The notes under the pieces: model-generated
Seen by the model: the letters and a program-made list of their open reading frames with translations, nothing else
What the model was told of the DNA's origin: nothing
Databases searched by the model: none
Shown here: one piece after another, positions 1 to 15,100 of the stretch
How the letters are laid out: the number at the start of each line of letters is the position of its first letter
Numbering within the stretch: the first letter of the stretch is position 1
Origin: Loxodes magnus
Taxonomy: Eukaryota > Ciliophora > Karyorelictea > Loxodida > Loxodidae
Length of the DNA stretch: 64,000 nucleotides
Assembly: GCA_946699065.1 (NCBI GenBank)
Contig: CAMPDV010000375.1
Location: 62,001-126,000, forward strand
Reading direction: 5' to 3'
Translations under genes and position numbers: made by a program

Positions 1-3000
1 AGGTACCTGTCTTGACGTCCCATAGTCTCACCGTATAATCATTACTTCCCGAAACGATGAACTCTGAATCACTGGATATAGCCACAGCATATACAGAACT
101 AGTGTGACCACTCATGGTCTTACAGGTACCTGTCTTGACGTCCCATAGTCTCACCGTATAATCTGCACTTCCCGAAACGATGAACTCTGAATCACTGGAT
201 ATAGCCACAGCAGATACATAACTAGTGTGACCACTCATGGTCTTACAGGTACCTGTCTTGACGTCCCATAGTCTCACCGTCTAATCTGCACTTCCCGATA
301 CGATGAACTCTGAATCACTGGATATAGCCACAGCAGATACATAACTAGTGTGACCACTCATGGTCTTACAGGTACCTGTCTTGACGTCCCATAGTCTCAC
401 CGTCTAATCTGCACTTCCCGATACGATGAACTCTGAATCACTGGATATAGCCACAGCATATACAGAACTAGTGTGACCACTCATGGTCTTACAGGTACCT
501 GTCTTGACGTTCCATAGTCTCACCGTATAATCATTACTTCCCGATACGATGAACTCTGAATCACTGGATATAGCCACAGCATATAAATAACTAGTGTGAC
601 CACTCATGGTCTTACAGGTACCTGTCTTGACGTCCCATAGTCTCACCGTATAATCATAACTTCCCGATACGATGAACTCTGAATCACTGGATATAGCCAC
701 AGCAGATACATAACTAGTGTGACCACTCATGGTCTTACAGGTACCTGTCTTGACGTCCCATAGTCTCACCGTATAATCATCACTTCCCGATACGATGAAC
801 TCTGAATCACTGGATATAGCCACAGATCATACAGAACTAGTGTGACCACTCATGGTCTTACAGGTACCTGTCTTGACGTCCCATAGTCTCACCGTATTAT
901 CTACACTTCCCGATACGATGAACTCTGAATCACTGGATATAGCCACAGCAGATAAATAACTAGTGTGACCACTCATGGTCTTACAGGTACCTGTCTTGAC
1001 GTTCCATAGTCTCACCGTCTAATCTCTACTTCCCGAAACGATGAACTCTGAATCACTGGATATAGCCACAGCATATACAGAACTAGTGTGACCACTCATG
1101 GTCTTACAGGTACCTGTCTTGACGTCCCATAGTCTCACCGTATAATCATAACTTCCCGATACGATGAACTCTGAATCACTGGATATAGCCACAGCATATA
1201 AATAACTAGTGTGACCACTCATGGTCTTACAGGTACCTGTCTTGACGTCCCATAGTCTCACCGTATAATCTGCACTTCCCGAAACGATGAACTCTGAATC
1301 ACTGGATATAGCCACAGCATATAAATAACTAGTGTGACCACTCATGGTCTTACAGGTACCTGTCTTGACGTCCCATAGTCTCACCGTATAATCTGCACTT
1401 CCCGAAACGATGAACTCTGAATCACTGGATATAGCCACAGCAGATACATAACTAGTGTGACCACTCATGGTCTTACAGGTACCTGTCTTGACGTCCCATA
1501 GTCTCACCGTCTAATCTGCACTTCCCGAAACGATGAACTCTGAATCACTGGATATAGCCACAGCAGATAAATAACTAGTGTGACCACTCATGGTCTTACA
1601 GGTACCTGTCTTGACGTCCCATAGTCTCACCGTCTAATCTCTACTTCCCGATACGATGAACTCTGAATCACTGGATATAGCCACAGATCATACATGACTA
1701 GTGTGACCACTCATGGTCTTACAGGTACCTGTCTTGACGTCCCATAGTCTCACCGTCTAATCTGCACTTCCCGATACGATGAACTCTGAATCACTGGATA
1801 TAGCCACAGCATATAAATAACTAGTGTGACCACTCATGGTCTTACAGGTACCTGTCTTGACGTTCCATAGTCTCACCGTCTAATCTCTACTTCCCGAAAC
1901 GATGAACTCTGAATCACTGGATATAGCCACAGCATATACATAACTAGTGTGACCACTCATGGTCTTACAGGTACCTGTCTTGACGTTCCATAGTCTCACC
2001 GTATAATCATAACTTCCCGATACGATGAACTCTGAATCACTGGATATAGCCACAGCATATAAATAACTAGTGTGACCACTCATGGTCTTACAGGTACCTG
2101 TCTTGACGTTCCATAGTCTCACCGTATAATCATAACTTCCCGATACGATGAACTCTGAATCACTGGATATAGCCACAGCATATAAATAACTAGTGTGACC
2201 ACTCATGGTCTTACAGGTACCTGTCTTGACGTCCCATAGTCTCACCGTATAATCTGCACTTCCCGAAACGATGAACTCTGAATCACTGGATATAGCCACA
2301 GCATATAAATAACTAGTGTGACCACTCATGGTCTTACAGGTACCTGTCTTGACGTCCCATAGTCTCACCGTCTAATCTGCACTTCCCGATACGATGAACT
2401 CTGAATCACTGGATATAGCCACAGCAGATACATAACTAGTGTGACCACTCATGGTCTTACAGGTACCTGTCTTGACGTTCCATAGTCTCACCGTATAATC
2501 TGCACTTCCCGAAACGATGAACTCTGAATCACTGGATATAGCCACAGCATATACAGAACTAGTGTGACCACTCATGGTCTTACAGGTACCTGTCTTGACG
2601 TCCCATAGTCTCACCGTCTAATCTGCACTTCCCGAAACGATGAACTCTGAATCACTGGATATAGCCACAGCAGATACATAACTAGTGTGACCACTCATGG
2701 TCTTACAGGTACCTGTCTTGACGTTCCATAGTCTCACCGTATAATCATTACTTCCCGAAACGATGAACTCTGAATCACTGGATATAGCCACAGCATATAA
2801 ATAACTAGTGTGACCACTCATGATCTTACAGGTACCTGTCTTGACGTCCCATAGTCTCACCGTATAATCATAACTTCCCGATACGATGAACTCTGAATCA
2901 CTGGATATAGCCACAGCATATAAATAACTAGTGTGACCACTCATGGTCTTACAGGTACCTGTCTTGACGTTCCATAGTCTCACCGTCTAATCTCTACTTC

Positions 3001-3109
3001 CCGAAACGATGAACTCTGAATCACTGGATATAGCCACAGCAGATACATAACTAGTGTGACCACTCATGGTCTTACAGGTACCTGTCTTGACGTCCCATAG
3101 TCTCACCGT
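1..3109 (-). repeat. WD40 tract, stop-interrupted, first copy of the 28-unit repeat
   Basis: Open stretches of 62-162 codons separated by TAG and, less often, TGA. Common units are ADY, YDY and NDY with SYLYA, SYVSA and SSV loops. There are no HTHYV, HTFYV, FILS or SSNS units here. No gene other than the WD40 frame is visible. Confidence 0.85.
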
Positions 3110-6100
3110 CTAATCTGCACTTCCCGAAACGATGAACTCTGAATCACTGGATATAGCCACAGCAGATACAGAACTAGTGTGACCACTCATGGTCTTACAG
3201 GTACCTGTCTTGACGTCCCATAGTCTCACCGTATAATCATAACTTCCCGAAACGATGAACTCTGAATCACTGGATATAGCCACAGCAGATACATAACTAG
3301 TGTGACCACTCATGGTCTTACAGGTACCTGTCTTGACGTCCCATAGTCTCACCGTATAATCATTACTTCCCGATACGATGAACTCTGAATCACTGGATAT
3401 AGCCACAGCATATACATAACTAGTGTGACCACTCATGGTCTTACAGGTACCTGTCTTGACGTTCCATAGTCTCACCGTATAATCTCTACTTCCCGAAACG
3501 ATGAACTCTGAATCACTGGATATAGCCACAGCATATACATAACTAGTGTGACCACTCATGGTCTTACAGGTACCTGTCTTGACGTCCCATAGTCTCACCG
3601 TATAATCATAACTTCCCGATACGATGAACTCTGAATCACTGGATATAGCCACAGCATATAAATAACTAGTGTGACCACTCATGGTCTTACAGGTACCTGT
3701 CTTGACGTTCCATAGTCTCACCGTATTATCTACACTTCCCGATACGATGAACTCTGAATCACTGGATATAGCCACAGCATATAAATAACTAGTGTGACCA
3801 CTCATGGTCTTACAGGTACCTGTCTTGACGTCCCATAGTCTCACCGTCTAATCTGCACTTCCCGATACGATGAACTCTGAATCACTGGATATAGCCACAG
3901 CATATACAGAACTAGTGTGACCACTCATGGTCTTACAGGTACCTGTCTTGACGTTCCATAGTCTCACCGTATAATCATTACTTCCCGATACGATGAACTC
4001 TGAATCACTGGATATAGCCACAGCATATAAATAACTAGTGTGACCACTCATGGTCTTACAGGTACCTGTCTTGACGTTCCATAGTCTCACCGTATAATCA
4101 TAACTTCCCGATACGATGAACTCTGAATCACTGGATATAGCCACAGCAGATACATAACTAGTGTGACCACTCATGGTCTTACAGGTACCTGTCTTGACGT
4201 CCCATAGTCTCACCGTATAATCATCACTTCCCGATACGATGAACTCTGAATCACTGGATATAGCCACAGATCATACAGAACTAGTGTGACCACTCATGGT
4301 CTTACAGGTACCTGTCTTGACGTCCCATAGTCTCACCGTATTATCTACACTTCCCGATACGATGAACTCTGAATCACTGGATATAGCCACAGCAGATAAA
4401 TAACTAGTGTGACCACTCATGGTCTTACAGGTACCTGTCTTGACGTTCCATAGTCTCACCGTCTAATCTCTACTTCCCGAAACGATGAACTCTGAATCAC
4501 TGGATATAGCCACAGCATATACAGAACTAGTGTGACCACTCATGGTCTTACAGGTACCTGTCTTGACGTCCCATAGTCTCACCGTATAATCATAACTTCC
4601 CGATACGATGAACTCTGAATCACTGGATATAGCCACAGCATATAAATAACTAGTGTGACCACTCATGGTCTTACAGGTACCTGTCTTGACGTCCCATAGT
4701 CTCACCGTATAATCTGCACTTCCCGAAACGATGAACTCTGAATCACTGGATATAGCCACAGCATATAAATAACTAGTGTGACCACTCATGGTCTTACAGG
4801 TACCTGTCTTGACGTTCCATAGTCTCACCGTATAATCTGCACTTCCCGAAACGATGAACTCTGAATCACTGGATATAGCCACAGCAGATACATAACTAGT
4901 GTGACCACTCATGGTCTTACAGGTACCTGTCTTGACGTCCCATAGTCTCACCGTCTAATCTGCACTTCCCGAAACGATGAACTCTGAATCACTGGATATA
5001 GCCACAGCAGATAAATAACTAGTGTGACCACTCATGGTCTTACAGGTACCTGTCTTGACGTCCCATAGTCTCACCGTCTAATCTCTACTTCCCGATACGA
5101 TGAACTCTGAATCACTGGATATAGCCACAGATCATACATGACTAGTGTGACCACTCATGGTCTTACAGGTACCTGTCTTGACGTCCCATAGTCTCACCGT
5201 CTAATCTGCACTTCCCGATACGATGAACTCTGAATCACTGGATATAGCCACAGCATATAAATAACTAGTGTGACCACTCATGGTCTTACAGGTACCTGTC
5301 TTGACGTTCCATAGTCTCACCGTCTAATCTCTACTTCCCGAAACGATGAACTCTGAATCACTGGATATAGCCACAGCAGATACATAACTAGTGTGACCAC
5401 TCATGGTCTTACAGGTACCTGTCTTGACGTCCCATAGTCTCACCGTCTAATCTCTACTTCCCGATACGATGAACTCTGAATCACTGGATATAGCCACAGC
5501 ATATACATAACTAGTGTGACCACTCATGGTCTTACAGGTACCTGTCTTGACGTTCCATAGTCTCACCGTATAATCATAACTTCCCGATACGATGAACTCT
5601 GAATCACTGGATATAGCCACAGCAGATAAATAACTAGTGTGACCACTCATGGTCTTACAGGTACCTGTCTTGACGTTCCATAGTCTCACCGTCTAATCTC
5701 TACTTCCCGAAACGATGAACTCTGAATCACTGGATATAGCCACAGCATATAAATAACTAGTGTGACCACTCATGGTCTTACAGGTACCTGTCTTGACGTC
5801 CCATAGTCTCACCGTCTAATCTGCACTTCCCGATACGATGAACTCTGAATCACTGGATATAGCCACAGCAGATACATAACTAGTGTGACCACTCATGGTC
5901 TTACAGGTACCTGTCTTGACGTTCCATAGTCTCACCGTATAATCTGCACTTCCCGAAACGATGAACTCTGAATCACTGGATATAGCCACAGCATATACAG
6001 AACTAGTGTGACCACTCATGGTCTTACAGGTACCTGTCTTGACGTCCCATAGTCTCACCGTCTAATCTGCACTTCCCGAAACGATGAACTCTGAATCACT

Positions 6101-9100
6101 GGATATAGCCACAGCAGATACATAACTAGTGTGACCACTCATGGTCTTACAGGTACCTGTCTTGACGTTCCATAGTCTCACCGTATAATCATTACTTCCC
6201 GAAACGATGAACTCTGAATCACTGGATATAGCCACAGCATATAAATAACTAGTGTGACCACTCATGATCTTACAGGTACCTGTCTTGACGTCCCATAGTC
6301 TCACCGTATAATCTCTACTTCCCGAAACGATGAACTCTGAATCACTGGATATAGCCACAGCATATACATAACTAGTGTGACCACTCATGGTCTTACAGGT
6401 ACCTGTCTTGACGTCCCATAGTCTCACCGTCTTATCATCACTTCCCGATACGATGAACTCTGAATCACTGGATATAGCCACAGATCATACATGACTAGTG
6501 TGACCACTCATGGTCTTACAGGTACCTGTCTTGACGTCCCATAGTCTCACCGTCTAATCTGCACTTCCCGATACGATGAACTCTGAATCACTGGATATAG
6601 CCACAGCATATACATAACTAGTGTGACCACTCATGGTCTTACAGGTACCTGTCTTGACGTTCCATAGTCTCACCGTATAATCATCACTTCCCGATACGAT
6701 GAACTCTGAATCACTGGATATAGCCACAGCAGATACATAACTAGTGTGACCACTCATGGTCTTACAGGTACCTGTCTTGACGTTCCATAGTCTCACCGTA
6801 TAATCATCACTTCCCGATACGATGAACTCTGAATCACTGGATATAGCCACAGATCATACAGAACTAGTGTGACCACTCATGGTCTTACAGGTACCTGTCT
6901 TGACGTCCCATAGTCTCACCGTATTATCTACACTTCCCGATACGATGAACTCTGAATCACTGGATATAGCCACAGCAGATAAATAACTAGTGTGACCACT
7001 CATGGTCTTACAGGTACCTGTCTTGACGTCCCATAGTCTCACCGTATAATCATAACTTCCCGATACGATGAACTCTGAATCACTGGATATAGCCACAGCA
7101 TATACAGAACTAGTGTGACCACTCATGGTCTTACAGGTACCTGTCTTGACGTTCCATAGTCTCACCGTATTATCTACACTTCCCGATACGATGAACTCTG
7201 AATCACTGGATATAGCCACAGCATATAAATAACTAGTGTGACCACTCATGGTCTTACAGGTACCTGTCTTGACGTCCCATAGTCTCACCGTCTAATCTGC
7301 ACTTCCCGATACGATGAACTCTGAATCACTGGATATAGCCACAGCATATACAGAACTAGTGTGACCACTCATGGTCTTACAGGTACCTGTCTTGACGTTC
7401 CATAGTCTCACCGTATAATCATTACTTCCCGATACGATGAACTCTGAATCACTGGATATAGCCACAGCATATACATAACTAGTGTGACCACTCATGGTCT
7501 TACAGGTACCTGTCTTGACGTCCCATAGTCTCACCGTATAATCATAACTTCCCGATACGATGAACTCTGAATCACTGGATATAGCCACAGCATATAAATA
7601 ACTAGTGTGACCACTCATGGTCTTACAGGTACCTGTCTTGACGTTCCATAGTCTCACCGTATTATCTACACTTCCCGATACGATGAACTCTGAATCACTG
7701 GATATAGCCACAGCATATACATAACTAGTGTGACCACTCATGGTCTTACAGGTACCTGTCTTGACGTCCCATAGTCTCACCGTCTAATCTGCACTTCCCG
7801 ATACGATGAACTCTGAATCACTGGATATAGCCACAGCATATACAGAACTAGTGTGACCACTCATGGTCTTACAGGTACCTGTCTTGACGTTCCATAGTCT
7901 CACCGTATAATCTGCACTTCCCGAAACGATGAACTCTGAATCACTGGATATAGCCACAGCATATACAGAACTAGTGTGACCACTCATGGTCTTACAGGTA
8001 CCTGTCTTGACGTCCCATAGTCTCACCGTATAATCTGCACTTCCCGAAACGATGAACTCTGAATCACTGGATATAGCCACAGCAGATACATAACTAGTGT
8101 GACCACTCATGGTCTTACAGGTACCTGTCTTGACGTTCCATAGTCTCACCGTATAATCATTACTTCCCGATACGATGAACTCTGAATCACTGGATATAGC
8201 CACAGCATATACATAACTAGTGTGACCACTCATGGTCTTACAGGTACCTGTCTTGACGTTCCATAGTCTCACCGTATAATCATTACTTCCCGATACGATG
8301 AACTCTGAATCACTGGATATAGCCACAGCATATACATAACTAGTGTGACCACTCATGGTCTTACAGGTACCTGTCTTGACGTTCCATAGTCTCACCGTAT
8401 AATCATTACTTCCCGATACGATGAACTCTGAATCACTGGATATAGCCACAGCATATACATAAAAAGTATGACCACTCATGGTCTTACAGGTACCTGTCTT
8501 GACGTTCCATAGTCTCACCGTATAATCTCTACTTCCCGAAACGATGAACTCTGAATCACTGGATATAGCCACAGCATATACATAACTAGTGTGACCACTC
8601 ATGGTCTTACAGGTACCTGTCTTGACGTCCCATAGTCTCACCGTATAATCATAACTTCCCGATACGATGAACTCTGAATCACTGGATATAGCCACAGATC
8701 ATACAGAACTAGTGTGACCACTCATGGTCTTACAGGTACCTGTCTTGACGTCCCATAGTCTCACCGTATTATCTACACTTCCCGATACGATGAACTCTGA
8801 ATCACTGGATATAGCCACAGCAGATAAATAACTAGTGTGACCACTCATGGTCTTACAGGTACCTGTCTTGACGTCCCATAGTCTCACCGTATAATCATAA
8901 CTTCCCGATACGATGAACTCTGAATCACTGGATATAGCCACAGATCATACAGAACTAGTGTGACCACTCATGGTCTTACAGGTACCTGTCTTGACGTCCC
9001 ATAGTCTCACCGTATAATCATTACTTCCCGAAACGATGAACTCTGAATCACTGGATATAGCCACAGCATATAAATAACTAGTGTGACCACTCATGGTCTT

Positions 9101-12100
9101 ACAGGTACCTGTCTTGACGTCCCATAGTCTCACCGTATAATCTGCACTTCCCGATACGATGAACTCTGAATCACTGGATATAGCCACAGCAGATACATAA
9201 CTAGTGTGACCACTCATGGTCTTACAGGTACCTGTCTTGACGTTCCATAGTCTCACCGTATAATCATTACTTCCCGATACGATGAACTCTGAATCACTGG
9301 ATATAGCCACAGCATATACATAACTAGTGTGACCACTCATGGTCTTACAGGTACCTGTCTTGACGTTCCATAGTCTCACCGTATAATCTGCACTTCCCGA
9401 TACGATGAACTCTGAATCACTGGATATAGCCACAGCATATACATAAAAAGTATGACCACTCATGGTCTTACAGGTACCTGTCTTGACGTTCCATAGTCTC
9501 ACCGTATAATCATAACTTCCCGATACGATGAACTCAGAATCACTGGATATAGCCACAGCAGATACATAACTAGTGTGACCACTCATGGTCTTACAGGTAC
9601 CTGTCTTGACGTCCCATAGTCTCACCGTATAATCTGCACTTCCCGATAAGATGAACTCTGAATCACTGGATATAGCCACAGATCATAAATAACTAGTGTG
9701 ACCACTCATGGTCTTACAGGTACCTGTCTTGACGTCCCATAGTCTCACCGTATAATCATTACTTCCCGAAACGATGAACTCTGAATCACTGGATATAGCC
9801 ACAGATCATACATGACTAGTGTGACCACTCATGGTCTTACAGGTACCTGTCTTGACGTCCCATAGTCTCACCGTATAATCTGCACTTCCCGATACGATGA
9901 ACTCTGAATCACTGGATATAGCCACAGATCATACAGAACTAGTGTGACCACTCATGGTCTTACAGGTACCTGTCTTGACGTCCCATAGTCTCACCGTATA
10001 ATCATTACTTCCCGAAACGATGAACTCTGAATCACTGGATATAGCCACAGATCATACATGACTAGTGTGACCACTCATGGTCTTACAGGTACCTGTCTTG
10101 ACGTCCCATAGTCTCACCGTATAATCTGCACTTCCCGATACGATGAACTCTGAATCACTGGATATAGCCACAGCATATACATAAAAAGTATGACCACTCA
10201 TGGTCTTACAGGTACCTGTCTTGACGTTCCATAGTCTCACCGTATAATCATAACTTCCCGATACGATGAACTCAGAATCACTGGATATAGCCACAGCAGA
10301 TACATAACTAGTGTGACCACTCATGGTCTTACAGGTACCTGTCTTGACGTCCCATAGTCTCACCGTATAATCTGCACTTCCCGATAAGATGAACTCTGAA
10401 TCACTGGATATAGCCACAGATCATAAATAACTAGTGTGACCACTCATGGTCTTACAGGTACCTGTCTTGACGTCCCATAGTCTCACCGTATAATCTGCAC
10501 TTCCCGAAACGATGAACTCTGAATCACTGGATATAGCCACAGCAGATAAATAACTAGTGTGACCACTCATGGTCTTACAGGTACCTGTCTTGACGTCCCA
10601 TAGTCTCACCGTATAATCATAACTTCCCGATACGATGAACTCTGAATCACTGGATATAGCCACAGCAGATACATAACTAGTGTGACCACTCATGGTCTTA
10701 CAGGTACCTGTCTTGACGTCCCATAGTCTCACCGTATAATCATTACTTCCCGATACGATGAACTCTGAATCACTGGATATAGCCACAGCATATACATAAC
10801 TAGTGTGACCACTCATGGTCTTACAGGTACCTGTCTTGACGTCCCATAGTCTCACCGTATAATCATCACTTCCCGATACGATGAACTCTGAATCACTGGA
10901 TATAGCCACAGCATATACATAACTAGTGTGACCACTCATGGTCTTACAGGTACCTGTCTTGACGTCCCATAGTCTCACCGTCTTATCATCACTTCCCGAT
11001 ACGATGAACTCTGAATCACTGGATATAGCCACAGCAGATACATAACTAGTGTGACCACTCATGGTCTTACAGGTACCTGTCTTGACGTCCCATAGTCTCA
11101 CCGTATTATCTACACTTCCCGATACGATGAACTCTGAATCACTGGATATAGCCACAGCATATACATAACTAGTGTGACCACTCATGGTCTTACAGGTACC
11201 TGTCTTGACGTCCCATAGTCTCACCGTCTAATCTGCACTTCCCGATACGATGAACTCTGAATCACTGGATATAGCCACAGCATATACAGAACTAGTGTGA
11301 ACACTCATGGTCTTACAGGTACCTGTCTTGACGTCCCATAGTCTCACCGTATAATCATAACTTCCCGATACGATGAACTCTGAATCACTGGATATAGCCA
11401 CAGCAGATACATAACTAGTGTGACCACTCATGGTCTTACAGGTACCTGTCTTGACGTCCCATAGTCTCACCGTATAATCATTACTTCCCGATACGATGAA
11501 CTCTGAATCACTGGATATAGCCACAGCATATACATAACTAGTGTGACCACTCATGGTCTTACAGGTACCTGTCTTGACGTCCCATAGTCTCACCGTATAA
11601 TCATCACTTCCCGATACGATGAACTCTGAATCACTGGATATAGCCACAGCATATACATAACTAGTGTGACCACTCATGGTCTTACAGGTACCTGTCTTGA
11701 CGTCCCATAGTCTCACCGTCTTATCATCACTTCCCGATACGATGAACTCTGAATCACTGGATATAGCCACAGCAGATACATAACTAGTGTGACCACTCAT
11801 GGTCTTACAGGTACCTGTCTTGACGTCCCATAGTCTCACCGTATTATCTACACTTCCCGATACGATGAACTCTGAATCACTGGATATAGCCACAGCATAT
11901 ACATAACTAGTGTGACCACTCATGGTCTTACAGGTACCTGTCTTGACGTCCCATAGTCTCACCGTCTAATCTGCACTTCCCGATACGATGAACTCTGAAT
12001 CACTGGATATAGCCACAGCATATACAGAACTAGTGTGACCACTCATGGTCTTACAGGTACCTGTCTTGACGTTCCATAGTCTCACCGTATAATCTGCACT

Positions 12101-15100
12101 TCCCGAAACGATGAACTCTGAATCACTGGATATAGCCACAGCATATACAGAACTAGTGTGACCACTCATGGTCTTACAGGTACCTGTCTTGACGTCCCAT
12201 AGTCTCACCGTATAATCTGCACTTCCCGAAACGATGAACTCTGAATCACTGGATATAGCCACAGCAGATACATAACTAGTGTGACCACTCATGGTCTTAC
12301 AGGTACCTGTCTTGACGTTCCATAGTCTCACCGTATAATCATTACTTCCCGAAACGATGAACTCTGAATCACTGGATATAGCCACAGCATATAAATAACT
12401 AGTGTGACCACTCATGGTCTTACAGGTACCTGTCTTGACGTCCCATAGTCTCACCGTATAATCTCTACTTCCCGAAACGATGAACTCTGAATCACTGGAT
12501 ATAGCCACAGCATATACATAAAAAGTATGACCACTCATGGTCTTACAGGTACCTGTCTTGACGTCCCATAGTCTCACCGTATAATCATAACTTCCCGATA
12601 CGATGAACTCTGAATCACTGGATATAGCCACAGCAGATACATAACTAGTGTGACCACTCATGGTCTTACAGGTACCTGTCTTGACGTCCCATAGTCTCAC
12701 CGTATAATCTCTACTTCCCGAAACGATGAACTCTGAATCACTGGATATAGCCACAGCATATACAGAACTAGTGTGACCACTCATGGTCTTACAGGTACCT
12801 GTCTTGACGTCCCATAGTCTCACCGTATAATCTCTACTTCCCGAAACGATGAACTCTGAATCACTGGATATAGCCACAGCATATACATAAAAAGTATGAC
12901 CACTCATGGTCTTACAGGTACCTGTCTTGACGTCCCATAGTCTCACCGTATTATCTCTACTTCCCGAAACGATGAACTCTGAATCACTGGATATAGCCAC
13001 AGCAGATACATAACTAGTGTGACCACTCATGGTCTTACAGGTACCTGTCTTGACGTCCCATAGTCTCACCGTCTTATCATCACTTCCCGATACGATGAAC
13101 TCTGAATCACTGGATATAGCCACAGCATATACATAACTAGTGTGACCACTCATGGTCTTACAGGTACCTGTCTTGACGTCCCATAGTCTCACCGTCTTAT
13201 CATCACTTCCCGATACGATGAACTCTGAATCACTGGATATAGCCACAGCAGATACATAACTAGTGTGACCACTCATGGTCTTACAGGTACCTGTCTTGAC
13301 GTCCCATAGTCTCACCGTCTAATCTGCACTTCCCGAAACGATGAACTCTGAATCACTGGATATAGCCACAGCATATACAACACTAGTGTGACCACTCATG
13401 GTCTTACAGGTACCTGTCTTGACGTTCCATAGTCTCACCGTCTAATCTGCACTTCCCGATACGATGAACTCTGAATCACTGGATATAGCCACAGATCATA
13501 CATGACTAGTGTGACCACTCATGGTCTTACAGGTACCTGTCTTGACGTCCCATAGTCTCACCGTATAATCTCTACTTCCCGAAACGATGAACTCTGAATC
13601 ACTGGATATAGCCACAGCATATACATGACTAGTGTGACCACTCATGGTCTTACAGGTACCTGTCTTGACGTCCCATAGTCTCACCGTATAATCATCACTT
13701 CCCGATACGATGAACTCTGAATCACTGGATATAGCCACAGCATATACATAACTAGTGTGACCACTCATGGTCTTACAGGTACCTGTCTTGACGTTCCATA
13801 GTCTCACCGTATAATCATCACTTCCCGATACGATGAACTCTGAATTACTGGATATAGCCACAGCATATACAGAACTAGTGTGACCACTCATGGTCTTACA
13901 GGTACCTGTCTTGACGTCCCATAGTCTCACCGTATAATCTGCACTTCCCGAAACGATGAACTCTGAATCACTGGATATAGCCACAGCATATACATAACTA
14001 GTGTGACCACTCATGGTCTTACAGGTACCTGTCTTGACGTCCCATAGTCTCACCGTATAATCTCCACTTCCCGATACGATGAACTCTGAATCACTGGATA
14101 TAGCCACAGATCATAAATAACTAGTGTGACCACTCATGGTCTTACAGGTACCTGTCTTGACGTCCCATAGTCTCACCGTATAATCATAACTTCCCGATAC
14201 GATGAACTCTGAATCACTGGATATAGCCACAGCATATACATAACTAGTGTGACCACTCATGGTCTTACAGGTACCTGTCTTGACGTTCCATAGTCTCACC
14301 GTATAATCTCTACTTCCCGAAACGATGAACTCTGAATCACTGGATATAGCCACAGATCATACATAACTAGTGTGACCACTCATGGTCTTACAAGTACCTG
14401 TCTTGACGTCCCATAGTCTCACCGTCTTATCATCACTTCCCGAAACGATGAACTCTGAATCACTGGATATAGCCACAGCATATACAGAACTAGTGTGACC
14501 ACTCATGGTCTTACAGGTACCTGTCTTGACGTCCCATAGTCTCACCGTATAATCTGCACTTCCCGAAACGATGAACTCTGAATCACTGGATATAGCCACA
14601 GCAGATACATAACTAGTGTGACCACTCATGGTCTTACAGGTACCTGTCTTGACGTTCCATAGTCTCACCGTATAATCATTACTTCCCGATACGATGAACT
14701 CTGAATCACTGGATATAGCCACAGCATATACATAACTAGTGTGACCACTCATGGTCTTACAGGTACCTGTCTTGACGTTCCATAGTCTCACCGTATAATC
14801 ATCACTTCCCGATACGATGAACTCTGAATCACTGGATATAGCCACAGATCATACAGAACTAGTGTGACCACTCATGGTCTTACAGGTACCTGTCTTGACG
14901 TCCCATAGTCTCACCGTATTATCTACACTTCCCGATACGATGAACTCTGAATCACTGGATATAGCCACAGCAGATAAATAACTAGTGTGACCACTCATGG
15001 TCTTACAGGTACCTGTCTTGACGTCCCATAGTCTCACCGTATAATCATAACTTCCCGATACGATGAACTCTGAATCACTGGATATAGCCACAGATCATAC

